Shown here: positions 17,436-25,186 of the stretch, piece after piece
Layout: each line of letters begins with the position of its first letter
How positions within the stretch are numbered: position 1 is the stretch's first letter
DNA from: a bacterium
Lineage (GTDB): Bacteria > Bdellovibrionota > UBA2428
NCBI GenBank assembly: GCA_009991595.1
Contig: JAACVK010000037.1
Coordinates: 1 to 63,714 of the forward strand
Direction: 5' to 3'
Length of the DNA stretch: 63,714 nt
Notes under the pieces: model-generated
Seen by the model: only the letters and a program-made list of their open reading frames with translations
What the model was told of the DNA's origin: nothing
The model's database searches: none
Program-made: the position numbers and the translations under genes

Positions 17436-19889
17436 CTACTCGGAGGCTCCTGTCTCAGGTTTTTTTCCTGCTCCCTTGCGAGCCACATTTCCACAACGAT
17501 CACCGGAACCGCCTCCAACGCTACCACCGGCAACGCGCCGCTTTTTGGGAGTTGCAGGTCTACTACTAAGAGATTCAGGGTCTTCTGTATGTTCTGGGGC
17601 TTCGACACCAGCAAGTTCACGTGTTTCTGGAGTTTCACCACTCTCGGGTTCCAGCAGAGCTTGCTCAAGCTTATCTGCTTCTGTTGGCAATGCTTCCGCA
17701 AACTCCGCACTGTCGGGGAACATCTCTGTGCCAGATGCCATAATTTTCTCATGTCCTTCAAAAGTAGGAGCAAGAAGGACAGCTAACTGTTCTTTCTTAA
17801 CTGGTGAACCATATTCCCATTGCTTCACCCAAGTCTTGAGCATTTCTTCATTACCAGTTTCAAACCATTTTCGAACATAAGCAGGCATATCGGCCTTTGA
17901 GTTATACATAAAGAAGGACGCAACCCATTTCGCATACCAGTTTGGAGGGCGCGATGGGATAGCATCTCCAAGCACCCTGTCTAAACTTTCAATTACAGCT
18001 TCTTGAGGAGCTCGGACTCGCTGCCTTACAAGCTTTTGAACGACTCCATCGATTTCTCGAGGCACAGGAGGAATCTTGTCTATCAAAATAGGGTCAGACT
18101 CCAGGTGAGCCATAATGGCCGCCCTATCATCTGCGCTAACTTTATAACGCCTCATGATTACATCTAACAAGGCCGTTTTGTTTTCTGGCTCGAAAGCAGG
18201 TTGAAAGACTAAGCGATCCGACATTCGAGTAAATTCATCAGCTTCAAATTTTGGATTAATTCCTGCAATCTCAAAACCTAGTTTTGAGTCCATAAAACCA
18301 ACCATTTTTCCAGTTCCCTTTAAGTCTTCTGTCATTTCTCGAATAAAACCACGGAACTCTTCAACAGCTGCAGCTCCAGCTCCTTCACCTTTTCCACCTG
18401 CCAATTTTGAAATAACCTCATCAAACAGAAAGACTGTTCCTGGAGGCGCTTCAAGCATGACTTGCTTGAGGATTCCTAAGTTTTTACCTAATTCACCAAC
18501 CCACTTGCTATTGGCTTGCGCAAAATCGACCTTATAGAAACTAAGAGGAAAGTTGTCTTCCCCACTTACAACTTCAAATATAAAAGTTTTTCCTGTGCCC
18601 GAGGTTCCACCGACACCAAAGAAGTAAGGCATCAACTCATATCGACCATCTCTTAAAAACTGCGCTTGTTCATCAAGCCAAGCAAAAGCTTTTTTGGCTT
18701 CATCACCCGCAACTAAGTCTCTAGATAGAGTCACCATATCCAGAGGAGTGATCATTTTATTAGAAATTTTTGAAATCGAATCTTGTTGAGACTTCTTAAC
18801 TAATTTCAAGGTAACGGGTTCAACATCAAACTTTCTTGCGCCCTCATAAACAGACCCTTGAAGCAATTCCAAGAAAGCGCTTCTATCCATTCCATGAGTT
18901 CGACGAACAAAATTATCTTCGTCCATTGTTGAGAAAATTTGCTTGCGAATCTCAGACCTTTGCTCCGTAGGGTAAAGCTCTAAAACACTTTCAACCAATG
19001 CACGACGCTCACTCTCATTGGGTAAACCAGCGCTCACTTTTGAATAATCGGCACTCTTCAAGAAATCAGCGTGAAACCCTGCCTCAGATTCGGCCAATAG
19101 AATTGTTGTAAAAGGTTTCCCTGATCCAGCTCCCCCCGCATAATCATAGCGAAGTGATAAATCCTTCAAAAACTGTGCGTTGGTTTGATTGGTTTTATCA
19201 GCACTGCCATTGGCACTTTCGCGCGGAATCAACTCATCAACATTTCGCAAAACTAAGGCCACTGAAGCCTGATCTTGGATCGCCATTGGCTCGATTGCTC
19301 TCTGCAATTCCGCAAGCTTTCTTTCCATTGAAAGACTCTTCTTTTTGCTGCCATCATTCAAGTCATCAATCAATTTTTGAAGAGTTCTTCGCGAAGAATT
19401 TTCCACTCTTCCTCGACCAAAAAACCCAGCCAAGCCCTCGCCAAATCTACCCAACCCACGTCGAAACTCTGAACCTCCCGCTGGGTCGGCTTTCGCAAGA
19501 ACACTTCTATCGGAATTAGGGTCATACAATTCAAAACGGCCGTTTCGCAACGTAACGATCAAGTCATAACGATCTTTAAGCACATCTCGCTCTAGCGCAT
19601 GAGCGGCATCTTGATATCCACCAGGAAGCCTCGCCGTATTATCGTTGGTCGCAACCCCCTCAATCAAAATCATGGGGCTTCTGTTCTTGTCGATGACAGA
19701 GGCCGTTTCATTAATCCAGTTTTTAGCGTCTACCTTTGGAACTTCGGACTCACTAGACTGAGCTCCTTTTTGGGCGCTACCACCATCTTCTGCGGCAAAT
19801 GCAATTGCAGAGACAAAAAAGAACACAAGAACCGCAACCATACATCGTGGGTAAACTAAGAGTTTGAAATAGCGTTCTTTGATGGGCAT
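17436..19889 (-). CDS. AAA+ ATPase with a Sec-type signal sequence, tandem AAA modules
   Basis: 817 aa. Residues 17-33 form a hydrophobic core ending in AIAFA-AEDGG, a textbook signal-peptidase I site, after a basic N-terminus. The second AAA module (about 380-620) looks active: Walker A GTSGTGKT (428-435), pore-loop-like SKWVGELGKN (461-470), Walker B VFLFDE (486-491), and a probable arginine-finger stretch FTRMSDRLVF. Residues about 200-380 look like a degenerate first module: Walker B-like VALVLRNVDEL, then an LPNESERRALVESVL lid motif, but no P-loop upstream. The C-terminus is a charged Gly/Ser/Lys tail with one Cys. The ATG at 19889 has GGAGG five bases upstream. An ATPase predicted outside the cytoplasm is unexpected. 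Alternatives are an uncleaved anchor, or delivery to an ATP-containing compartment. Confidence 0.8.
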   Translation of the reverse strand: MPIKERYFKLLVYPRCMVAVLVFFFVSAIAFAAEDGGSAQKGAQSSESEVPKVDAKNWINETASVIDKNRSPMILIEGVATNDNTARLPGGYQDAAHALERDVLKDRYDLIVTLRNGRFELYDPNSDRSVLAKADPAGGSEFRRGLGRFGEGLAGFFGRGRVENSSRRTLQKLIDDLNDGSKKKSLSMERKLAELQRAIEPMAIQDQASVALVLRNVDELIPRESANGSADKTNQTNAQFLKDLSLRYDYAGGAGSGKPFTTILLAESEAGFHADFLKSADYSKVSAGLPNESERRALVESVLELYPTEQRSEIRKQIFSTMDEDNFVRRTHGMDRSAFLELLQGSVYEGARKFDVEPVTLKLVKKSQQDSISKISNKMITPLDMVTLSRDLVAGDEAKKAFAWLDEQAQFLRDGRYELMPYFFGVGGTSGTGKTFIFEVVSGEDNFPLSFYKVDFAQANSKWVGELGKNLGILKQVMLEAPPGTVFLFDEVISKLAGGKGEGAGAAAVEEFRGFIREMTEDLKGTGKMVGFMDSKLGFEIAGINPKFEADEFTRMSDRLVFQPAFEPENKTALLDVIMRRYKVSADDRAAIMAHLESDPILIDKIPPVPREIDGVVQKLVRQRVRAPQEAVIESLDRVLGDAIPSRPPNWYAKWVASFFMYNSKADMPAYVRKWFETGNEEMLKTWVKQWEYGSPVKKEQLAVLLAPTFEGHEKIMASGTEMFPDSAEFAEALPTEADKLEQALLEPESGETPETRELAGVEAPEHTEDPESLSSRPATPKKRRVAGGSVGGGSGDRCGNVARKGAGKKPETGASE

Positions 19890-19984
19890 TCATTCCTCCA
19901 CGGCTCAGGTGAGAATCAAGATGTGAATAAACGTCCCCTAGCAGATGCAACATGGCCTAGGCCTAGTTCTAGACCTATCCACAT

Positions 19985-20015
19985 GATATAACACTATGCG
20001 TTAAAATTGTGTTAA
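19985..20015 (-). promoter_or_regulatory. Candidate promoter of the AAA+ operon
   Basis: On the minus strand, TTAACA (20015-20010) is followed after 18-19 nt by TTATAT/TATATC (around 19991-19985). The -35 matches the consensus 5 of 6; the -10 is weaker. This would give a leader of about 90 nt before the ATG at 19889. Confidence 0.4.
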
Positions 20016-20034
20016 TTCTTTCATTTATTTAAAA

Positions 20035-20125
20035 GGTTCCAGGATACTTTTGCCTTGAAATCATTGAGGAATTCAACGAATCACGGAAAAACCTAATGAT
20101 TTCAAGGCAAAAGTATCCTGGAACC
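20035..20125. repeat. Perfect 31-bp inverted repeat (hairpin), GGTTCC family element A
   Basis: The left arm at 20035-20065 starts GGTTCCAGGATACTTTT and ends AAATCATT. Positions 20095-20125 are its exact reverse complement, with a 29-nt loop between. Related arms occur at 51633-51663 and 52456-52637, so this is a dispersed repeat family rather than a single terminator. It lies immediately downstream of the separate T-run terminator. Confidence 0.9.
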
Positions 20126-20165
20126 AAAAAAAAGGCCTCTTTCCGGTGAAGGAAAGAGGCCTTTT
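20124..20165 (-). terminator. Rho-independent terminator of the 20209-21057 gene
   Basis: A 15-bp perfect stem pairs positions 20130-20144 (ends GGCCTCTTTCC) with 20151-20165 around a 6-nt loop. On the minus strand the stem is followed by a run of about eight T residues. It begins about 44 bp past the stop of the leftward exported-protein gene. Confidence 0.9.
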
Positions 20166-20208
20166 GTAATTAATTTTAACTAGTTAGCGGGAGTCTACTA
20201 ACTAATTT

Positions 20209-21057
20209 TTAGTTAAGCAGCGAACAAGCTTCAGACTCTTGAACGATTTCACAACCGTTCGCACGATCTTGGGTCCCTTTACAAGAACCTTCGATGCTCA
20301 CACCTTGATTTACAAGAGAGGCGTGGAAAGCATTACGAGCAGCCATGGCACCTGAGTTGTTCTGAGAATACTGGTCAATGAATGGCTCCATAGAAGCCAA
20401 AGCAATTGTTATTTTCTCAAGAACGGCAGGATTAGTAAAGTCAGTTGATCCAGCCAAACAAAGGTCAGCGTGAACACCTTCAACTGCAGACCATAGTTTT
20501 GAACTTAGAAGACGATCTAAAGCGCCTGTAATATCGCCACCCATAGAAACTCCATTTTCTTTGAGCTTACGAGCGAATTGAGCAGCTAGAGCAGCTTGAG
20601 CCACACCAGACGCTTGAGGAGCAAAGCTTCGAGTGCTCTCAGCTTTAACAGCAGAAACAGAAGCTAGCTTTAAGTCAGCAATCTTTGCGCTAATGGCAGC
20701 CACTTCAACGGTGCTTCCAGTTGCGCTATTGATGCTCAAAATGTCTTTTGAAATTGCATAAGAAAGGGCAGATTCGTCATTCGCCAAACGGCTTTGAAGA
20801 GTCATAACCTGAATAGGATTGTTTGCGTCGAATTTATCAACACCAAGATATTGAGCAACAGCAGAAGCAAGTTCAGTTCCAGCAACAGCTTTTAAAATGC
20901 TGGCGCCTTTTTCAGTCTGAAGAACAGTAGCGGCTTTCGCTCCTGCTTCACGAATAACGGTAGCAGACTCATTGGATATTGCGTGAGTAAGATCTGCTGA
21001 CCCCACAACAAGCACTGCGGATAGTGCGGTGATAACAACTCGAATATTTAATTTCAT
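20209..21057 (-). CDS. Exported Ala/Ser-rich protein of unknown function
   Basis: 282 aa with a clear signal peptide (MKLNIRVVITALSAVLVVGSADLTHA) and a mature sequence rich in Ala, Ser and Val that looks helical. The C-terminal 85 residues hold four cysteines (ADLCLAG, GSCKG, NGCEI, EACSLLN), enough for two disulphides, which fits an extracytoplasmic location. A GGGAG ribosome site precedes the ATG. The gene is monocistronic, with its own promoter and terminator, suggesting substantial independent expression. No family is recognised. Confidence 0.7.
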   Translation of the reverse strand: MKLNIRVVITALSAVLVVGSADLTHAISNESATVIREAGAKAATVLQTEKGASILKAVAGTELASAVAQYLGVDKFDANNPIQVMTLQSRLANDESALSYAISKDILSINSATGSTVEVAAISAKIADLKLASVSAVKAESTRSFAPQASGVAQAALAAQFARKLKENGVSMGGDITGALDRLLSSKLWSAVEGVHADLCLAGSTDFTNPAVLEKITIALASMEPFIDQYSQNNSGAMAARNAFHASLVNQGVSIEGSCKGTQDRANGCEIVQESEACSLLN

Positions 21058-21380
21058 TTTTTAAGGCTCCCTTTCAATTTCCGTATTAACGCGGCTCGTT
21101 ATATCCGCTTTTCCCTGATGTCGCAAGGAATAAAAATACTGGGGCCTTTCTAGCGAAGTTCATAAACTAGTCAAGAGAGGAAAAACTCACAAAAAAGAAA
21201 GAGCAAGGTGCCTTAAAACACTGTATTTAATAGCCTTAACTTGATTGTCCCCCTCAGTTTACAACACGCTGTAAAGAAAAATTTAGAATCCTCTATTGAA
21301 GGTTTTATTCCCCTCTCTCGCCCTGCACGGCAAGAAGGGCCTTGCCCACGCCTTAAACATTTATTAGACATGTCTAATAA
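21058..21380. other. 322-bp divergent intergenic region
   Basis: Holds the leftward promoter at 21098-21126, a small hairpin (GCCCT ... AGGGC, 21320-21340), and the troA operator palindrome at its right edge. The middle (about 21130-21315) shows no ORF or recognisable motif; a small RNA cannot be excluded. Confidence 0.6.
21098..21126 (-). promoter_or_regulatory. Sigma-70-type promoter of the 20209-21057 gene
   Basis: On the minus strand, TTGCGA (21126-21121) and TATAAC (21103-21098) are separated by exactly 17 bp, about 41 bp ahead of the ATG at 21057. This is the cleanest promoter in the window. Confidence 0.7.
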
Positions 21381-21385
21381 ATGTT
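21356..21385. promoter_or_regulatory. Palindromic operator over the troA start, probable MntR/TroR site
   Basis: A perfect 30-bp palindrome (15-bp half-sites) centred between 21370 and 21371, with core TTAGACATGTCTAA. It includes the ATG of troA (21381-21383). Its size, dyad symmetry and TTAGA/TCTAA ends resemble DtxR/MntR-family operators. A regulator of that family is the last gene of the operon. Confidence 0.75.
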
Positions 21386-22250
21386 CTACAGAAAGCTCCT
21401 CACAATCTTAACTACACTATGCCTTTGCCAGCTCAGCCATTCACTTACGGTGACCTCCACGACTAATTTGATTGATGATTTGGTCTCAACCATTGGCGCC
21501 AACGACATTAAGAATGAATCTCTCATGGGAGATGGCGTTGACCCTCATTTATATAGAGCAACCGCCAGGGATCTCACTAAACTTAGAAACGCTGATGTGA
21601 TTTTTTACAACGGCCTACACCTAGAAGGAAAACTTGCAGAAACTTTAGGCAGGCTTGCCAAGCGCAAAGACGTTTATGCTGTTGCCGATGCACTCGACAC
21701 CAAAGACATCATAAACCATAGCGGCGCCATTGATCCTCATATTTGGTTTGACCCTAGCTTGTGGATTAAAGTTGCGCAGGGAGTGGCAGAAAAGCTTAGC
21801 CAAAAATTGCCTCAACATAGAGACAAGTTTTTTCAGCGCTTTGAAAAACTAAAAACAGAAATAAACAACACAGCTTCACTTGGAAAGGCTTCCATAAAAA
21901 GCATCCCCAAGGAAAAGCGTCTTCTTATAACAAGCCACGATGCCTTCCACTATTTTGGAAGGTATTTCGACATTGAAGTGCTTGCCGTCCAAGGACTCTC
22001 TACCGAAAGTGAAGCCGGCTTAAGAGACATTCAAAACATCATCGACACCATCAAGAAAAGAAAAGTTCCTGCCGTTTTTGTCGAATCGAGTGTGCCTCGA
22101 GCGGCCATCGAAAGAGTGGAAGAAAGCAGCAAAGCTAAAATTGGCGGAACCCTTTTCTCAGATGCCCTTGGAGGCAAAAACTCTAGTGCCGGCACCTACA
22201 CCGGAATGCTCAAACACAACATTGAAACCATCGTAAAGGGACTCAAGTGA
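21381..22250 (+). CDS. troA: Mn/Zn ABC transporter substrate-binding protein (TroA-like)
   Basis: Periplasmic metal receptor, cluster A-I. A signal peptide (MFYRKLLTILTTLCLCQLSHS) precedes the mature 268 residues. TroA-type metal ligands are visible: H56 (GVDPHLY), H120 (IDPHIWFD), H186 (TSHDAFHYFG) and D261 (LFSDALGG). There is no His-rich loop like that of ZnuA. Sequence style is close to spirochaete TroA, for example GVDPHLYRATARDL and FVESSVP. The ATG lies inside the operator and has no Shine-Dalgarno, so the message may be leaderless or nearly so. Metal preference (Mn, Zn or Fe) cannot be read from sequence alone. Confidence 0.93.
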   Translation: MFYRKLLTILTTLCLCQLSHSLTVTSTTNLIDDLVSTIGANDIKNESLMGDGVDPHLYRATARDLTKLRNADVIFYNGLHLEGKLAETLGRLAKRKDVYAVADALDTKDIINHSGAIDPHIWFDPSLWIKVAQGVAEKLSQKLPQHRDKFFQRFEKLKTEINNTASLGKASIKSIPKEKRLLITSHDAFHYFGRYFDIEVLAVQGLSTESEAGLRDIQNIIDTIKKRKVPAVFVESSVPRAAIERVEESSKAKIGGTLFSDALGGKNSSAGTYTGMLKHNIETIVKGLK

Positions 22251-22999
22251 AAGTTTTAGAAACAATTGATTTAACTGTTAGCTACAAGAAAGTTCCCGCC
22301 GTATGGGGTGTAGACTTTCACGTCCCTCAAGGATCGTTTGTTGGAATCATTGGCCCTAATGGCAGTGGAAAAAGCACGCTCCTAAAAGCTTGCGTTGGCT
22401 TGCTGCCTCTTTCGTCCGGGTCTCTAAACTATTTTGAGGGCAAAACTCTCAAGGAATCTCGCAAACGCATTGCATACTTGCCTCAAAGGGAATCCATCGA
22501 CTGGGACTTTCCCATAAACGTTCTGGATGTAGTTTTGATGGGTTGCTATCCAAAACTTGGACTTTTCAGATCGCCAGGACGGGCGGAAACAAGACTTGCA
22601 GATCTTTGTCTTGATAAAGTGGGCATGCTCGATTTTCGATCCAGACAAATCTCAGAGCTCTCAGGCGGTCAACAACAGCGAGTTTTCCTAGCTCGAGCTT
22701 TAGCTCAACAAGCCGAACTCTACATGTTGGATGAACCCTTCTCGGCCGTGGATGCTAAAACAGAAGCAACCATTCTTGAAGTCATTGCTGACCTAAAAAA
22801 GCAGGGGAAAAGCATCGTGGTTGTACACCACGATTTATTTTCCGTAGCGAAGAACACCGACTTGGCTCTATTACTCAATACAAGACGAGTTAATTTTGGG
22901 CCGACTTCAGAAATGATGACCAAAGAAAACTTAGAAGAAACCTACGGTGGTCAACTTGAAAGTTTTGCCCATGTTCTATTTGAAAGCGCCAAGCAATAA
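22247..22999 (+). CDS. troB: Metal ABC transporter ATP-binding protein (TroB-like)
   Basis: 250-aa ATPase subunit energising the TroCD permease. Walker A is GPNGSGKST (36-44), the signature is LSGGQQQRVFLARAL, Walker B is YMLDEPFSAVD, and the H-loop is VVHHD. It starts with GTG overlapping the troA stop (GTGA), and its end abuts troC by one base, so the operon is translationally coupled. Confidence 0.95.
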   Translation: MKVLETIDLTVSYKKVPAVWGVDFHVPQGSFVGIIGPNGSGKSTLLKACVGLLPLSSGSLNYFEGKTLKESRKRIAYLPQRESIDWDFPINVLDVVLMGCYPKLGLFRSPGRAETRLADLCLDKVGMLDFRSRQISELSGGQQQRVFLARALAQQAELYMLDEPFSAVDAKTEATILEVIADLKKQGKSIVVVHHDLFSVAKNTDLALLLNTRRVNFGPTSEMMTKENLEETYGGQLESFAHVLFESAKQ

Positions 23000-24294
23000 T
23001 GAGCCAATACCTGATTGAAGCTGTCATCAGCTGCACCTTACTTGGATTTATTTCTGGCTTTCTCGGAAATTTCTTGGTTGTGCGCAAAATGGCTCTCTTT
23101 GGCGATATGATTGGCCATGCCGTTTTGCCGGGCGTCTGCATCGGCTTCTTTCTTTCGGCTTACGAGAAAAACATCTTCTTTATTTTCTTTGGTGCACTCG
23201 GAGCAGCCTTTGTTGCTAACGCCCTACATGAGTTTTTATCTAACAAACTAAGAATCAAACCTGACGCCTCACTGGCCATCAACCTTACGGGCTTTTATGC
23301 GATAGGAAGCACCATGATGGCTTGGCTAAAAGATTCGGGCAAAGCCGGACAAACCGGACTCGACCGCTACTTACTCGGCCAAGCAAGCTCCATAAGTCGT
23401 GAGGACCTTAGCTTTATTGCCGTCCTCACTTTGATCATCGTTGCTTCGATCTTTATTTTCTACAAAGAGATCAAAGCAGCCTGTTTTGATTATCAATTTT
23501 CTAAAGCGTCGGGATTAAAGCCCCAAGTTTTCTTGATTTTCTTATCGTCTCTGATTGCGGCCAATGTCATTGTTTCCCTACAAGCCGTCGGAGTTATTTT
23601 AGCCTGCGCGTTTTTAGTTATACCTGCAGCCACCACCGTCTTTTATTCTCAAAAACTCCTCTCACGCCTTTTCTTAGGAGCCCTCTTTGGCGCTTTGGCT
23701 GGCTTTGCAGGTGCCTTTTTTAGTTTGTCTGATGCAAACGTCCCCACAGGACCAAGCATCATTCTCGTTTCGGCCTTTGTTTTTGTTCTTTCTGGAATTT
23801 TTGGACCCGAGAATGGTTGGTTTCGAAAAAAACTTGGAACGTGGAAAGACAAGAGACAACATCAAACCGAGGATTTCCTGCGATGTGCCTACTACTTTTA
23901 TGAAAAAAGCCACGAAAACAAAGCGCAGCTAGAGGGGGTTTTCAAACGAAGCGGAATTAAGAACCCCAAACTATTTGAAAGAATTAGAAAACGTCTTGTT
24001 CGAGGCAAAGTTATTAAAATGAATGGAGAGGACTCTGTTAGCCTCACTGACAAAGGCCTTACGCTTGCCGCAGACATGGTTCGAAAACATCGTTTATGGG
24101 AGCTCTACCTTGTTCAAATGATGAACTTTCCACCAGAGCGAGTCCACGCAAACGCCGAAAGAGTCGAGCACCTTATAACTGATAAGATCTTAAAAGAAAT
24201 TGAAGACACACTCTCTAACCCAGACGTCGATCCCCACGGGAAAGTCATCCCCAGCTTGAACGATCTTCGCAAACATGGAGTGCCAGGATATTAA
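22999..24294 (+). CDS. troC: Metal ABC permease fused to a C-terminal DtxR/MntR-like domain (TroC/YtgCR-like)
   Basis: 431 aa. Residues 1 to about 275 form an ABC-3 family permease with about 8-9 membrane helices (VRKMALFGDMIGHAVLPGV is the family signature). Residues about 290-431 resemble a DtxR-family winged helix plus dimerisation domain. The putative ligand set is H364, E368 (RKHRLWELYL), H383, E387, E390 and H391 (RVHANAERVEH). The Glu at 387 occupies the place of DtxR Cys102, as in Mn-type MntR. Chlamydial YtgCR is a known permease-repressor fusion of this design. Whether the domain is released, binds DNA, or only senses metal on the permease is not visible. Confidence 0.9.
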   Translation: MSQYLIEAVISCTLLGFISGFLGNFLVVRKMALFGDMIGHAVLPGVCIGFFLSAYEKNIFFIFFGALGAAFVANALHEFLSNKLRIKPDASLAINLTGFYAIGSTMMAWLKDSGKAGQTGLDRYLLGQASSISREDLSFIAVLTLIIVASIFIFYKEIKAACFDYQFSKASGLKPQVFLIFLSSLIAANVIVSLQAVGVILACAFLVIPAATTVFYSQKLLSRLFLGALFGALAGFAGAFFSLSDANVPTGPSIILVSAFVFVLSGIFGPENGWFRKKLGTWKDKRQHQTEDFLRCAYYFYEKSHENKAQLEGVFKRSGIKNPKLFERIRKRLVRGKVIKMNGEDSVSLTDKGLTLAADMVRKHRLWELYLVQMMNFPPERVHANAERVEHLITDKILKEIEDTLSNPDVDPHGKVIPSLNDLRKHGVPGY

Positions 24295-24295
24295 G

Positions 24296-25186
24296 ATGCT
24301 CACTCAAGACGCCATTTGGATTTCCCTCAGTGCCTTTGCGGTAGCCGCCACCTGCTCACTGATGGGATATTATTTAACTCTCAGAAAACAATCTCTCTTT
24401 GGAGACGCTCTAAGCCACTCTCTCTTGCCAGGGCTGGTTTTAGCTTTCGTCATAAGCGGATCTATTGGTGGCCTACCTATGCTAATCGGCGCCATTGTTG
24501 CAGGGCTCCTCTGCAGCTTTCTTATCGAGGAGATAAGAAATCAAAGCCACATCAAGGAAGACACCTCTATGGGCATAGTTTTCACCTCGATGTTTGCACT
24601 GGGTGTTCTAATGCTTAGCCAAGTGGGAGCCAACGTTCACTTAGACACACAATGTGTGCTTTTTGGTGAGCTGCTCTTTGTTCCACTTGAGGACAGCGTC
24701 AACGTGCTTGGCATAAACTTTCCTGAGCCAACGGCTCAACTCATATTGAGTTTTGGAATTGTTTCTCTATTCTGCAAACTTTTCCACAAAGAATTCATCA
24801 TTCTGGCCTTTCATGAAGGAGTCGCAAAAAGTTTAGGGCTTCCGACTAAATTTCTTCACTATTTGATGATGGCCCTCGCCTCTATTGCCATTGTAGCCTC
24901 TTTCGAGTTGGTGGGAGCCATTCTCGTCATTGGATTTCTTATCTTACCTCCCTCTTTTGGGAAGCTATTCTTCTCGACCTTTAAAGGAATCTATTTATCA
25001 GGTCTTGCAATGTCGGCATTTTCCATTGTCCTTGCTATCCCACTCTCTTTTTCCTTTAACCTCAACCCCGCCTCACTGATCATTGTTCTTCAATTTCTAA
25101 TATTCGTAGTAGTTTTTACGATTAAATACCTTAGCTCGACTAGAAATTCTCAAAACCTATCAGCGAGGGGAAGACATCATGCCTAA
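24296..25186 (+). CDS. troD: Metal ABC permease (TroD-like)
   Basis: Second ABC-3 permease subunit, with about eight hydrophobic helices and the signature LRKQSLFGDALSHSLLPGL near the N-terminus. The C-terminus is a short basic tail after the last helix. The frame opens at ATG 24275, inside troC. I prefer ATG 24296 (MLTQDAIWISL), two bases after the troC stop, because AGGA lies seven bases before it while 24275 has no ribosome site. This gives 296 aa. It lacks the DtxR extension of its partner. Confidence 0.92.
   Translation: MLTQDAIWISLSAFAVAATCSLMGYYLTLRKQSLFGDALSHSLLPGLVLAFVISGSIGGLPMLIGAIVAGLLCSFLIEEIRNQSHIKEDTSMGIVFTSMFALGVLMLSQVGANVHLDTQCVLFGELLFVPLEDSVNVLGINFPEPTAQLILSFGIVSLFCKLFHKEFIILAFHEGVAKSLGLPTKFLHYLMMALASIAIVASFELVGAILVIGFLILPPSFGKLFFSTFKGIYLSGLAMSAFSIVLAIPLSFSFNLNPASLIIVLQFLIFVVVFTIKYLSSTRNSQNLSARGRHHA

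Larger units (their letters stand above)
19890..20208. other. 318-bp non-coding region between two leftward genes
   Basis: Contains, from left to right, the leader of the AAA+ gene with overlapping short palindromes GGCCTAGGCC (19954-19963) and CTAGGCCTAG (19957-19966), a candidate leftward promoter, a perfect 31-bp inverted repeat with a 29-nt loop, and the terminator of the 20209-21057 gene. No ORF is visible. Confidence 0.7.
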
